Assembly (NCBI RefSeq): GCF_012927305.1
Contig: NZ_JABBGH010000001.1
Span: forward strand, 1,736,001 to 1,800,000
Length of the DNA stretch: 64,000 nucleotides
Direction of reading: 5' to 3'
Source of the DNA: Hymenobacter polaris
Lineage (GTDB): Bacteria > Bacteroidota > Bacteroidia > Cytophagales > Hymenobacteraceae
Position 1 is the stretch's first letter. Every line of letters starts with the position of its first letter. Positions 43,867-51,901 of the stretch are shown here, piece after piece. Below the pieces are notes generated by a model that was not told where the DNA came from, searched no databases, and saw nothing but the letters and a program-made list of their open reading frames with translations. A program made the position numbers and the translations under genes.

Positions 43867-44037
43867 GGCGGGCTAACCAATCGCCAACCAAGCCTACGCG
43901 AATTGCCAACCAGTTTACGCCAGCTAGCCAATCAGCAAGCTAACCAGCCAGCAGCAGCACCCGTGCGCACCCCCCGCGTAGCCAGCTGCGAAGCAGCGTA
44001 TCCGCGAAATCCGTTAAATCCGTTAAATCTGCGGTCT
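43771..44037. repeat. Inverted pair of AACGGATTT-family repeats
   Basis: The left element (43771-43812) reads GACCGCAGATTTAACGG then two more ACGGATTT units; the right element (43997-44037) is its reverse complement with few changes. They are 184 bases apart. The left one forms the end of the ligase gene, and the right one meets the stop codon of the convergent phosphatase gene (44036). The gap between has loose CCAACCA and CTAACCA words and no gene. Confidence 0.85.
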
Positions 44038-45298
44038 ATTTGACGCGCAGGCTGAGCATGGTTACGTCGTCGGCGAAGCGGTCGCCCTTGCGGTTGAAGC
44101 GCTGAATGGCGGCCAGCAGCTCGTGGTGCAGGCGGGGCAGGGGCAGGTAGCGGTGGGCCTGCAGCACGGCCAGCACGCCGGCCTCGCCAAACTCCTGATG
44201 CTGCTGGTCGAACACTTCCGTCAGGCCGTCGGTGTAGGTGAAGAGCAGCGAGTGCGGGGCCATGTGGGCCAGGCCCACCTTGAGCATCGGCAGCTCGTCC
44301 ATAACGCCCAGCATGAGGGTGCCATCGTGTAGGCGCTGGGGCGGGCCGGCGTCGGGCAGCAGCAGCGGGTCGTTGTGGCCGGCGTTCACGTACTCCAGCA
44401 CCTGGGTGCGGCGGTCGTAGAGGGCCAGAAAGGCCGTAATGAACTTCTCGCCCGCCGAGTTGCGAAATATCAGGTGGTTCAGTTCGCGCACGGTGGTGGC
44501 CAGGTCGATGCCCTGGCGCAGCAGCGTGCGCAGGCCCGCCTGGAAGTTCGACATCAGCAGCGAGGCCGGCACGCCCTTGCCGCTCACGTCGGCCACGCAC
44601 ACCAGCAGCCGGTCGGCGTCCAGCTCCACCACGTCGTAGTAGTCGCCCCCAATTTCGGCGTGGGGCCGGTAGGTGGCGTACAGGGCCACCCGCTCGTTGT
44701 TGGGCAGGCGCTGCGGAAACAGCAGCAGCTGCACCTGCTGGGCAATCTCGATTTCGCGCTGGCGGGCCGACTCGGCGGCCAGCGAGGCCATGCGCTGGCG
44801 CACCAGCCGGCGGTTGGCCACGGCCCCCAGCAAAATGTTGCTCAGCGTCACCAAAAACGCCAGCGAGTCGGCCACCGTCAGGCCCGCCCGGCTCTGGGTG
44901 GCGCCGGTGAAGAGCAGGGCCTGCACCGTCTCGTTCTCGCCCCTGATGGGCACCAGCTGCTCGAACTGCTGCCAGGGCTCACCCAGCGGCAGCTCCTTGA
45001 GGGGGCAGGCTACCCTAGGGCACCAGGTGGCTACCTCCTCGGGCCGAAAGCGCGAGTCAGCGGGCAGGCGCGTGCCGAAGCTGCTGGCTTTCAACCGAAA
45101 AGCCTGCTCTTCGAGCACGTACAGCGCCAGCTGCCGAATGCCCAGCTGCCCGAGCAGCGTAAACTGGTAAATCTTGTACAGCTCGCCCTCGGCGCGGTCG
45201 TCGGTCACGGCCTGCGTAATCTGCAATAGCGCCTCCAGCTCGCGCTCCTTCAGCACAAGGCGGGTGGTTAGCTCATCAATGGTAGCGGCTTGCGGCAT
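44036..45298 (-). CDS. GAF-like plus SpoIIE/PP2C-type serine phosphatase
   Basis: The 420-residue soluble protein has a GAF-like sensor half (about 20-180) and a coiled linker (ESARQREIEIAQQVQLLLFP). The PP2C-SpoIIE domain has GGDYYDVVELDADRLLVCVA, DVSGKGVPASLLMS, YVNAGHNDPLLLP and DDVTMLSLRVK, the metal-binding acidic sites. Such phosphatases reverse phosphorylation of STAS anti-anti-sigma proteins. A STAS protein is encoded 1.8 kb away (47061), which makes it a possible partner. A domain of the RsbW kinase type is not in the window. The stop codon coincides with the AACGGATTT repeat. Confidence 0.88.
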   Translation of the reverse strand: MPQAATIDELTTRLVLKERELEALLQITQAVTDDRAEGELYKIYQFTLLGQLGIRQLALYVLEEQAFRLKASSFGTRLPADSRFRPEEVATWCPRVACPLKELPLGEPWQQFEQLVPIRGENETVQALLFTGATQSRAGLTVADSLAFLVTLSNILLGAVANRRLVRQRMASLAAESARQREIEIAQQVQLLLFPQRLPNNERVALYATYRPHAEIGGDYYDVVELDADRLLVCVADVSGKGVPASLLMSNFQAGLRTLLRQGIDLATTVRELNHLIFRNSAGEKFITAFLALYDRRTQVLEYVNAGHNDPLLLPDAGPPQRLHDGTLMLGVMDELPMLKVGLAHMAPHSLLFTYTDGLTEVFDQQHQEFGEAGVLAVLQAHRYLPLPRLHHELLAAIQRFNRKGDRFADDVTMLSLRVK

Positions 45299-45413
45299 AG
45301 GCTAGGGAGCCTTCGGCAACCGAATGGTGCGGGCGAGGCGGCAATAAACGCAAAAGTTGCGACTACAATATTACAACCGGCGCGGCAGGCGCGCTAAGCT
45401 GGGCCGTACCGGG

Positions 45414-46511
45414 CTAGGCGAGCGGGGTTTTGGGGTCGAAGGCGTCGCGCAGCCCGTTGCCCACCACGTTGAAGCTAAGTACCAGTAGGCTAATGGCCAG
45501 GCCCGGCAGCAGGGTGAGCCACAGGCCGGCCGTGGTGCCCAGCAGGTCGTAGCCCTCCTTCACCATCAGGCCCCAGCTGGGGGCCGGCGGCTGCACCCCC
45601 AGGCCCAGAAAGCTGAGGCCCGCTTCGAGCAGAATGGCGGCGGCAAAGTTGCTGGTGGCCAGCACAATGAGCGGCCCACGCAGGTTGGGCAGCAGGTGCA
45701 CAAAAATGAGCCGGCTGGTGGGCAGCCCCAGCACCCGCCCCGCCTCAATGAACGTGGCCGAGCGCAAACCCAGCACCTGCCCGCGCACCACCCGCGCCAC
45801 GTCCACCCACATGGTGAGCCCCACGGCCAGGAAGCTGACCCACACCGCCTTGCTATCGAGCGCCAGCGAAATGCCAATGACCAGCATAATACCCGGAATG
45901 CTCCACACCACGGTCATCAGCCCCAGCAGCACGCTATCGAGCGCGCCGCCGAAGTAGCCCGCCACCGCCCCAATGCTAATCCCTAGGGCCAGCGAAATGA
46001 GCACCGCCACCAGCCCGATACCCAGCGAGATGCGCGTGCCCAGCAGCAGCCGGCTTAGCTCGTCGCGCCCGGCCTTGTCGGTGCCCAGCCAGTAGGTGCG
46101 GCGCACCAGGCGGCCCGGCGCCGGGCCGGCGGCCCTAGGGGGCGCGGTGGCCAGCTCGTCGCGCACCTGGGGCGGGCGGCCGTGCAGCCATACTTGCAGG
46201 GCGTTGCCGGGCGGCGGCGCGGTGGGGTCGGGCACCTGGCGCAGCGTAGCCACGAAGCCGGGCGGCTGCTTTTGCAGCTGCACCAGGCCGTTGTTGGCGT
46301 CGGGGCTGGGGTCGGGCAGCACCCAGTAGCCCAGCAAGGCCATCAGCGCGCACAGGCCGATGAACACCAGCCCCGCCACGGCCGGGCGGTTGGCCCACAG
46401 GCGCTGGCGCACGTAGTAGCCGGGCGTGCGCACCGGGGCCGGCGGCACCACCACGGCCGAGTCGAGGCCGCCGGGCGTGGTGTCGGGCGGGGCGGGGGCT
46501 AGGGCAGCCAC
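45414..46511 (-). CDS. ABC transporter permease, OppC/DppC type
   Basis: The 365-residue protein has a Pro-rich N-terminus, one membrane helix (about 45-65), a periplasmic insertion (about 70-130) and five more helices. LGTDKAGRDELSRLLLGTRISL and EAGRVLGLPTSRLIFVHLLPNL give the EAA loop of peptide/nickel-type permeases, and the C-terminus has EAGLSFLGLGVQPPAPSWG. It would be one half of an oligopeptide importer, but no partner permease, ATPase or binding protein is adjacent. The start is GTG 46511, 2 bases past the stop of a small gene, so the two are co-transcribed. Confidence 0.88.
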   Translation of the reverse strand: MAALAPAPPDTTPGGLDSAVVVPPAPVRTPGYYVRQRLWANRPAVAGLVFIGLCALMALLGYWVLPDPSPDANNGLVQLQKQPPGFVATLRQVPDPTAPPPGNALQVWLHGRPPQVRDELATAPPRAAGPAPGRLVRRTYWLGTDKAGRDELSRLLLGTRISLGIGLVAVLISLALGISIGAVAGYFGGALDSVLLGLMTVVWSIPGIMLVIGISLALDSKAVWVSFLAVGLTMWVDVARVVRGQVLGLRSATFIEAGRVLGLPTSRLIFVHLLPNLRGPLIVLATSNFAAAILLEAGLSFLGLGVQPPAPSWGLMVKEGYDLLGTTAGLWLTLLPGLAISLLVLSFNVVGNGLRDAFDPKTPLA

Positions 46512-46513
46512 GG

Positions 46514-46771
46514 CTAGCGGGTGTTGTGCTGCAGCAGGCCCTCTTTCGAGGCCAGGTAGCTGGCATCGCGCCCCAGGGCCCCGAAGGTGGTGGGCTCGTA
46601 AGCTAGCTCGGTGTCGGGGTCGGGCCAGTAGTAGCGCAGTAGGCCTTGGGCCAGCAGGCCGCCCAGCAGCTCCTGCAGCTCGGCCGCGGGCAGGCCGGTT
46701 TTTTCCAGTAGGGTGCGGAAGGGCGTTACAAAGTATAGCTCGTCCAGCAGGTCAAATTCGGCATCCGTCAT
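46514..46771 (-). CDS. Small protein co-transcribed with the ABC permease
   Basis: The 85-residue acidic protein MTDAEFDLLDELYFVTPFRT has helical winged-helix-like pattern (LLEKTGLPAAELQELLGGLLAQGLLRYYWPDPD) and no membrane segment. The function is not recognised. It is 2 bases upstream of the permease gene. A TATTTTTG box ends 6 bases before ATG 46771, which argues for this start over an upstream one. Confidence 0.7.
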   Translation of the reverse strand: MTDAEFDLLDELYFVTPFRTLLEKTGLPAAELQELLGGLLAQGLLRYYWPDPDTELAYEPTTFGALGRDASYLASKEGLLQHNTR

Positions 46772-46777
46772 AGGGGG

Positions 46778-46785
46778 CAAAAATA
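46778..46785 (-). promoter_or_regulatory. Promoter -7 box TATTTTTG
   Basis: Exact TAnnTTTG match, 6 bases before ATG 46771. Confidence 0.5.
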
Positions 46786-46845
46786 GAGCTAAAACGCGAG
46801 CCGCTCCCCCGCTTTCCGCGCCGCCGACGCAGGAACGGTCTTGCA

Positions 46846-46860
46846 TTACTAAATTAGTAA
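46846..46860. promoter_or_regulatory. Operator-like dyad TTACTAAATTAGTAA
   Basis: A perfect 7-bp-arm dyad around one central A. It sits in the AT-rich gap between the divergent permease operon and STAS gene. It may bind a dimeric regulator; there is no direct proof. Confidence 0.3.
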
Positions 46861-47016
46861 ATTTTGTAGGTATTCATTGTATTTTTAACCTGCCAAGTTT
46901 TACTTTACTACCGCTGAACTACTAGCTCAGGCCGGCTCATTCCGCGAGCTTCAACGCTCATAATCAAGGGGTTTTTACGTCATACTTTCATAATAGCAGC
47001 GAAGGCAGCAGATGCC

Positions 47017-47024
47017 TATATTTG
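47017..47024 (+). promoter_or_regulatory. Promoter -7 box TATATTTG
   Basis: Exact TAnnTTTG match, 36 bases before ATG 47061. Confidence 0.5.
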
Positions 47025-47060
47025 CTTTCCTCTATTTCTCTCCCTCCTGTCGCCTTTGCC

Positions 47061-47420
47061 ATGAACAAGCCGCTCACCATTCACGCAGGCGGGCACCGCG
47101 GGTGCTTGGGGCTTAGCCTGCGCGGCAGCTGCACCACCCCCGCCGACGTGGCCCAGCTAGAGCAGGCCACCCGGCGCCTGCTGGCCAGCCACCCCACCCG
47201 CCTGTGGGTCGATTGCCAGCAGCTGCTAGAGGTGTCGGCCAGCGGCCAGCGCACGCTGCTGCGCACCGAAAGCCTGGCCCGCGCGGCCGGCGTGGTGTGC
47301 TATTGGTGCGGCCTGTCGGCCCACGTGCTGAGCCAGCTAGCCACCAGCGGCTTGCAGCAGCTACTGCAGCTGCGCTCGGCCGCCGAGTTTGAGGGGCCAC
47401 GCTACATTCTGCCCGAATAG
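47061..47420 (+). CDS. STAS-domain protein (anti-sigma antagonist-like)
   Basis: The 119-residue protein fits a STAS domain: LWVDCQQLLEVSASGQRTLL aligns with the usual DSSG region, and LARAAGVVCYWCGLS with the second beta-alpha unit. Ser61 occupies the place of the phosphorylated serine of SpoIIAA-like antagonists, though the preceding Asp is replaced (SASG instead of DSSG). It may switch partners under control of the SpoIIE-type phosphatase at 44036, which is inference. It has a promoter box and ends before palindrome E. Confidence 0.7.
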   Translation: MNKPLTIHAGGHRGCLGLSLRGSCTTPADVAQLEQATRRLLASHPTRLWVDCQQLLEVSASGQRTLLRTESLARAAGVVCYWCGLSAHVLSQLATSGLQQLLQLRSAAEFEGPRYILPE

Positions 47421-47482
47421 GGGCCTAGGACCCACCGGCGTTCCAAAGGCCTGCTGGGGGGTGCCAACGGTTAGTACAGTAT

Positions 47483-47597
47483 AAAAAGGCCGTCATGCTG
47501 AGCTTGCCGAAGCATCTCTACCGTGTAAGTAACTCCTAACGTTGGGATTACTTACGCGGTAGAGACGCTTCGGCAAGCTCAGCATGACGGCCTTTTT
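47483..47597. repeat. Long palindromic repeat, GTCATGCTGAG family (copy E)
   Basis: Arms begin AAAAAGGCCGTCATGCTGAG and extend through GTAAGTAA/TTACTTAC, with a few mismatches and a loop of about 15 bases. It lies between the convergent STAS and glycosidase genes. Confidence 0.88.
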
Positions 47598-47625
47598 TGC
47601 CTCAAGTAGCCCCTAGGGCCCTACT

Positions 47626-50355
47626 TCATTCTACCCGGCGCAGGCGCAGGCAGTCGAGCATGGCTTGGTTGACGGCGCCGTTCATGTTGGTGTTGGCAGG
47701 CTCGTAGGCGAGGGTGAGGGTGCTGGTGCCGGCGGGCAGCTGCACCAGCACGGCGTTGGAGTAGCCCCAGTTGCTCCACTCATCCACTCCGCGCTGGGGC
47801 AGCACCACGGTGCCCAGCTGCCGGCCCTGGGCGTCGCGCAGGGTGCGCAGGGCGCACTTGTTGTTGGTGTTGGTGGGGCCGTTGCCGTTGGCGTAGCGAA
47901 AGTCGAGGGCGTAGCGGCCGGCGGCGGGCACGGTCACGGGCAGGCTCAGGCGCGGGTTTTTAGTGGTGCTGATTTCCACGAAGCCCGCGCCGGTGAAGCC
48001 CTGGTAGGGGTAGGCAGCGGGCGGGGCCAGGGTTTCGAGCTGCACCTGCAGCGGCGCGGGGCCCACGTTGAGCGGCTCGCTGGCAAACGACTGCAGGCCA
48101 TTGCCACCCACGGCCAGCACTTGGTACTCGGCCACCACGTCGGTAGGCGCCGCCACGGCGTGCTCGGTGGCGGGGCCGGCGGCGACTACCACGCCGTTTT
48201 TCAAGATTTTATACTCCTGCACGCCGGGAAGCGCGGGCCAGCTCAGGCGGCCGCCTGCGTAGGTGACTTGGGGCGTTTCGGGACTAAAGCGGTTGGGCAC
48301 GCGGTGCACCGGCGCGCCGGCCGGCGCCTGGCTGCTCAGCTCGATGTGGATTTTGTGCCGGCCGCTCAGCGTGGCGGGCACGGCCGCGCCGGCCAGCGGC
48401 TGCCCGTCGAGGGTGATGGTCTTTATCTCGTTGCCGAAGCCCTGCACGTCAATATCCAGCACCGCCCGGCGGTACTTGAAGCCCGTGAGCGTGCGCTGGC
48501 CGGCAAACGCCTGCGGCACGAAGGGCCGGAAAACCAGGCGGTCGGTTTCGTAGTGCATCCCCAGCAAAATGCGGTACACCAGCCCTAGGCTACCCGAGAG
48601 GCTCCAGAGCATGTTGCTACTGTTGATTTGGGTGCCCGCGAAGTCGCCGCTGCCGGCCACGAAATTCTCCTTGTTGGTGAGGAACAGCGCCGCCGGGCGG
48701 TACACCGCCGCCATGCTCTCCGTCAGCGAGGCTTCGTTGCCGGCCTGGGCGGCGGCCAGGGCCCAGAAGCTTTGCACGAAGGGCCACACCGCGTCGTTGT
48801 GGTAGGGCGGGATGCCCGGAATCTGGGGATAAATGCACGGGATGCCGAAGGGCACGGTGGGCGTCTTGCTCACCACGGTGCGGGCCCGCGCCGCGTCGGC
48901 CACCCCAAACCACACGCTCAGCGCCTCGCCCAGCGCCTCGGCCCTAGGGGAGAGCGAAGGGTACAGGCGCCCGTACAGGTACTGCCCGTAGTAGCCGGGG
49001 CCATCCTGCCAGAAGCGCTCGTTCATTGCCTGCCGGATGCGGGCGGCCACTTGCTCGTGCTGGGTGGCTACGTCAGCCTGGCCCAGCTGCCGGGCCATCA
49101 GTGCCAGCACGGTATTGGCCTGGAAATGAACAGCGTTGGTGCCCAGGTTTTCGCTTTCGTAAATATCGACCGGCTGCATCCAGCGCGGATAGGTTTGCTC
49201 GCGCCAGTCCAGAAACGACGACTCGCCCCGCGCCAGGCCGGTGGCGGGGTCGTACACGTTCTGGGCATCGTCCTGCAAGGACTTCAGCACGATGGGGTAC
49301 ACTTTTTTAAGCCAGGCCTCGTCGCCGGTCACCTTGTAGATTTCCCAGGCCGCCACCGCCCAGATCACCCGGTCGGTGCTGCACGGGTAGGCCCCGCCGG
49401 TGCCCGTATCCTGAATGATGCGGCCCTCAGGGCTCACCTTGCGCAGCAGGCTGGTCATGCCCACCTGGGGCTGCAAAATGGCCTGCGCCAGGATGATGGA
49501 GTAGCTGATGTCGCGCGTCCAGACGCCGGCCCACTCTTTGCCGGTGCGGAAGGTGCCGTCGGGCTCCACGGCGCGCTTGGCTTCCTCCAGGGCCAGGTTG
49601 TAGAGGGCGTCGGCCAGCGGGTAGTCGGACTTGTACTGCGGCAAGCCGGCGGGGTGGAGGCTGGCTTGCCAGCGCGGCGCGGTGGCCGGCGCGGCCTGGG
49701 GCACGTTGAAGGTGAGCGTGGTTTCGTAGATGCCGTCGCCGTCGGCGTCGTGCAGCTCCAGCTCGGTCTTGTTGTGCAGGTTGTCGAAGTCCCAGCTCAG
49801 CGGCGCGGGCGTGCCGGCCACGAATACGTGCTTGAAATCAGCCTTATATATCTTCTCGCCCTTGAAGGTGGTATAGTAGCCCTGCTGGCCTAGGGCCGCC
49901 AGCACCGGCCGCATATCCACCCGGATTTTCACCTGCGTACTGGGCGCCAGAAACTGGTCGGTGGGCACCGGGCGCGTTTCCTGCGAGCGCTGGCCCCAGG
50001 TAATAACGGGCGTTTCGAGGGGCGCGCCTGCGGCGGTGGGCAAGGCCAGAAAGGTGTTGTCCTGGCCGGGCGGCAGCTCGTTGTCCTTGCCGTTGATGCT
50101 GAACTTAAAGGTCAGCAGCGGGCTCAGGCGCTCGTTGGCGGGGCTTTGGTAGTTGGAGGTCAGCTCGGTGGCCGACAGTGCGCGGGCGTGGTTGGCGCCC
50201 TGCGTCACGCTGTCGCGGTAAAGGGTGTAAGCGTCAGATTTCCAGACCACGTTCTTGTTGGTAGCGTCGGTAGTGCCGGTGGGGTGGCGGCAGGCCCCTA
50301 GCAGCAGCCCGCCCAGCAGCAGGGTGCCGGGCCGCCAGCGCAGCAAATGCGTCAT
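47626..50355 (-). CDS. Six-hairpin (alpha/alpha)6 glycosidase lipoprotein
   Basis: The 909-residue protein has a lipoprotein signal (LLLGGLLLGAC) and an N-terminal beta domain (about 60-215). The catalytic-type alpha/alpha barrel (about 225-630) includes GKEWAGVWTRDISYSIILAQ, GGAYPCSTDRVIWAVAAWE, ESSFLDWREQTYPRWMQP and PPYHNDAVWPFVQSFWALAA. A fibronectin-III-like part (about 690-770) and a C-terminal carbohydrate-binding-like beta domain (about 780-905) follow. The barrel resembles glycogen-debranching/rhamnosidase-type six-hairpin enzymes; the family number and substrate are not determined. Acidic residues in WTRD and LDWRE are the best catalytic candidates. It is lipid-anchored, probably facing out. 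Confidence 0.8.
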   Translation of the reverse strand: MTHLLRWRPGTLLLGGLLLGACRHPTGTTDATNKNVVWKSDAYTLYRDSVTQGANHARALSATELTSNYQSPANERLSPLLTFKFSINGKDNELPPGQDNTFLALPTAAGAPLETPVITWGQRSQETRPVPTDQFLAPSTQVKIRVDMRPVLAALGQQGYYTTFKGEKIYKADFKHVFVAGTPAPLSWDFDNLHNKTELELHDADGDGIYETTLTFNVPQAAPATAPRWQASLHPAGLPQYKSDYPLADALYNLALEEAKRAVEPDGTFRTGKEWAGVWTRDISYSIILAQAILQPQVGMTSLLRKVSPEGRIIQDTGTGGAYPCSTDRVIWAVAAWEIYKVTGDEAWLKKVYPIVLKSLQDDAQNVYDPATGLARGESSFLDWREQTYPRWMQPVDIYESENLGTNAVHFQANTVLALMARQLGQADVATQHEQVAARIRQAMNERFWQDGPGYYGQYLYGRLYPSLSPRAEALGEALSVWFGVADAARARTVVSKTPTVPFGIPCIYPQIPGIPPYHNDAVWPFVQSFWALAAAQAGNEASLTESMAAVYRPAALFLTNKENFVAGSGDFAGTQINSSNMLWSLSGSLGLVYRILLGMHYETDRLVFRPFVPQAFAGQRTLTGFKYRRAVLDIDVQGFGNEIKTITLDGQPLAGAAVPATLSGRHKIHIELSSQAPAGAPVHRVPNRFSPETPQVTYAGGRLSWPALPGVQEYKILKNGVVVAAGPATEHAVAAPTDVVAEYQVLAVGGNGLQSFASEPLNVGPAPLQVQLETLAPPAAYPYQGFTGAGFVEISTTKNPRLSLPVTVPAAGRYALDFRYANGNGPTNTNNKCALRTLRDAQGRQLGTVVLPQRGVDEWSNWGYSNAVLVQLPAGTSTLTLAYEPANTNMNGAVNQAMLDCLRLRRVE

Positions 50356-50411
50356 AGCAAGTCGGGCCCGGCCGCGGTGAATGGTCGGCCAGGCCCGCCA
50401 AAAGTAGTGTT

Positions 50412-50547
50412 TAGTGATTAGTGCTTAATAAAAGACCGTCATGCTGAGCCCCGCGAAGCATCTCTACCGCGTCGTTCGAGTACCGTTCGGTAGAGATGCT
50501 TCGCGGGGCTCAGCATGACGGCCTTTTATTAAGCACTAATCACTAAC
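50412..50547. repeat. Long palindromic repeat, GTCATGCTGAG family (copy F)
   Basis: Arms 50412-50470 and 50489-50547, 59 bp each with one mismatch. The core has CTGAGCCCCGCGAAGC and its complement, a replacement of the usual TTGTCG or TTGCCG. The outer arms carry TTAGTGATTAGTGCTTAAT. It borders the aroA stop. Confidence 0.9.
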
Positions 50548-50549
50548 CG

Positions 50550-51800
50550 TTAATCACCAACCGAAACGCCTACCGCCGCCAGCGCGCGCCAAAAGCTGGG
50601 GTACGACTTGCGCACCACCTGCGGCTCGTGCACCCGCAGCGGTCCGCGCACGGCCAGCGGCGCGAAGGCCATGGCCATGCGGTGGTCGTCGTAAGTATTG
50701 ATTTCCTGGTTATCCACCTTAAAGTCAGTGGCCTGCATCTCGAATACGCCCGGCGCTACCTCGGGCATGTCGGCGCCAAACTTGCGCAGCTCGGCTTGCA
50801 CGGCCGCGATGCGGTCGGTTTCCTTGATGCGCAGGCTGTGCAGGCCCATCAGGCGCAGCGGCACCCCTAGGGCCGCCGCCACCACGGCCACCGTCTGGGC
50901 CAGGTCGGGGCAGTCGGTGAAGTCGAGGGGCTGGGCGAGCAGCGACGCCGGGGCCAGGGGCACCTGCCGCAGGTAGGCCCCGCCGTCGGCCAGAAACTCG
51001 GTTTCGACCCCTAGGGGGTGCATGATTTGCTGAATCACGTGGTCGCCCTGCCACGAGCGCGCCCGCAGGCCGGGCAGCGTGGCGGCCGAGCCGGGCGGGG
51101 CCAGCGCCACCAGCGCGTACCAGTAGCTGGCCGCCGACCAGTCGCTTTCCACCTCATAGTCGGCCGGGCGGTAGCCGCCGGGGGCCACGGTTATCGTCTC
51201 GCCCGGCCCTAGGGTGGCGGTGGCACCAAAATGCTCCATCAGGCTGAGCGTCATGTTGATGTAGGGGCGCGAGCCAACCTCGCCCGTCAGGCGTAGGCGC
51301 AGGCCGCCGGGCAGCGTGGGCCCTACCATGAGCAGGGCCGAAATGTACTGGCTGCTGATGTCACCGCGTACCATTAGCTCGGCGGGGCCACTGGCGGGCG
51401 CGGCCACCGGCTGCCCGCCGAAGCGCAGGGGCGGGTAGCCCTCGGCTTCTTCGTAGGTGATAACCGCCCCTAGGGCCCGCAGCGCCTCTACCAGCACGCC
51501 AATGGGGCGCTGCTTCATGCGGGCCGCGCCGGTGAGCAGGCCGCGCCAGCCGGTGGCCGCCAAGTAGGCCGTCATAAAGCGCATGACGGTACCAGCGTCC
51601 TCGGCGTCGAGGTAGTCAGCCGTGGTGGCCTGGGTTAGCAGGCGCTGCATCAGCACGGTGTCGTTGGCTTCGGATAGGTTGGTGAGGGTGCCGCCGCCGG
51701 CTAGCTTCTGCAGCAGCAGGGCGCGGTTGGCTTCGCTTTTAGAGGCGGGCAGCCGGCCGGTGCCGCGCAAGGGGCCGCCGGGCCAGGAGAGAGTAAGCAT
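50550..51800 (-). CDS. aroA: 3-phosphoshikimate 1-carboxyvinyltransferase (EPSP synthase)
   Basis: The 416-residue enzyme joins shikimate-3-phosphate and phosphoenolpyruvate. Conserved sites are LPASKSEANRALLLQKLAG (S-K-S near 20-22), DAEDAGTVMRFMTAYLA, DYEVESDWSAASYWYALVAL, IKETDRIAAVQAELRKFG and the terminal TYDDHRMAMAFAPL. The AGTVMRF motif replaces the GNAGT wording of the enterobacterial form. It is next to aroB, also on the minus strand, 102 bases away, separated by a purine-rich palindrome; a DAHP synthase-chorismate mutase lies 2 kb further. So three aromatic amino acid genes cluster here. Confidence 0.93.
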   Translation of the reverse strand: MLTLSWPGGPLRGTGRLPASKSEANRALLLQKLAGGGTLTNLSEANDTVLMQRLLTQATTADYLDAEDAGTVMRFMTAYLAATGWRGLLTGAARMKQRPIGVLVEALRALGAVITYEEAEGYPPLRFGGQPVAAPASGPAELMVRGDISSQYISALLMVGPTLPGGLRLRLTGEVGSRPYINMTLSLMEHFGATATLGPGETITVAPGGYRPADYEVESDWSAASYWYALVALAPPGSAATLPGLRARSWQGDHVIQQIMHPLGVETEFLADGGAYLRQVPLAPASLLAQPLDFTDCPDLAQTVAVVAAALGVPLRLMGLHSLRIKETDRIAAVQAELRKFGADMPEVAPGVFEMQATDFKVDNQEINTYDDHRMAMAFAPLAVRGPLRVHEPQVVRKSYPSFWRALAAVGVSVGD

Positions 51801-51810
51801 AGGTTTTTTA

Positions 51811-51899
51811 ACCGCGGAGGGCGCGGAAGTTTTTCGCGGAAGTCGCGGAGGTCGTACTTCCGCGGCTTCCGCGAAAAACCTCCGCGACTTCCGCAGTAA
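51811..51899. repeat. Imperfect palindrome between aroB and aroA
   Basis: Arms built of CGCGGAAG, TTTTTCGCGG and their complements, 36-bp pairing with about four mismatches around 51852-51860. It fills the gap between the aroB stop and the aroA start. It is distinct from the GTCATGCTGAG family. Confidence 0.8.
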
Positions 51900-51901
51900 G
51901 A

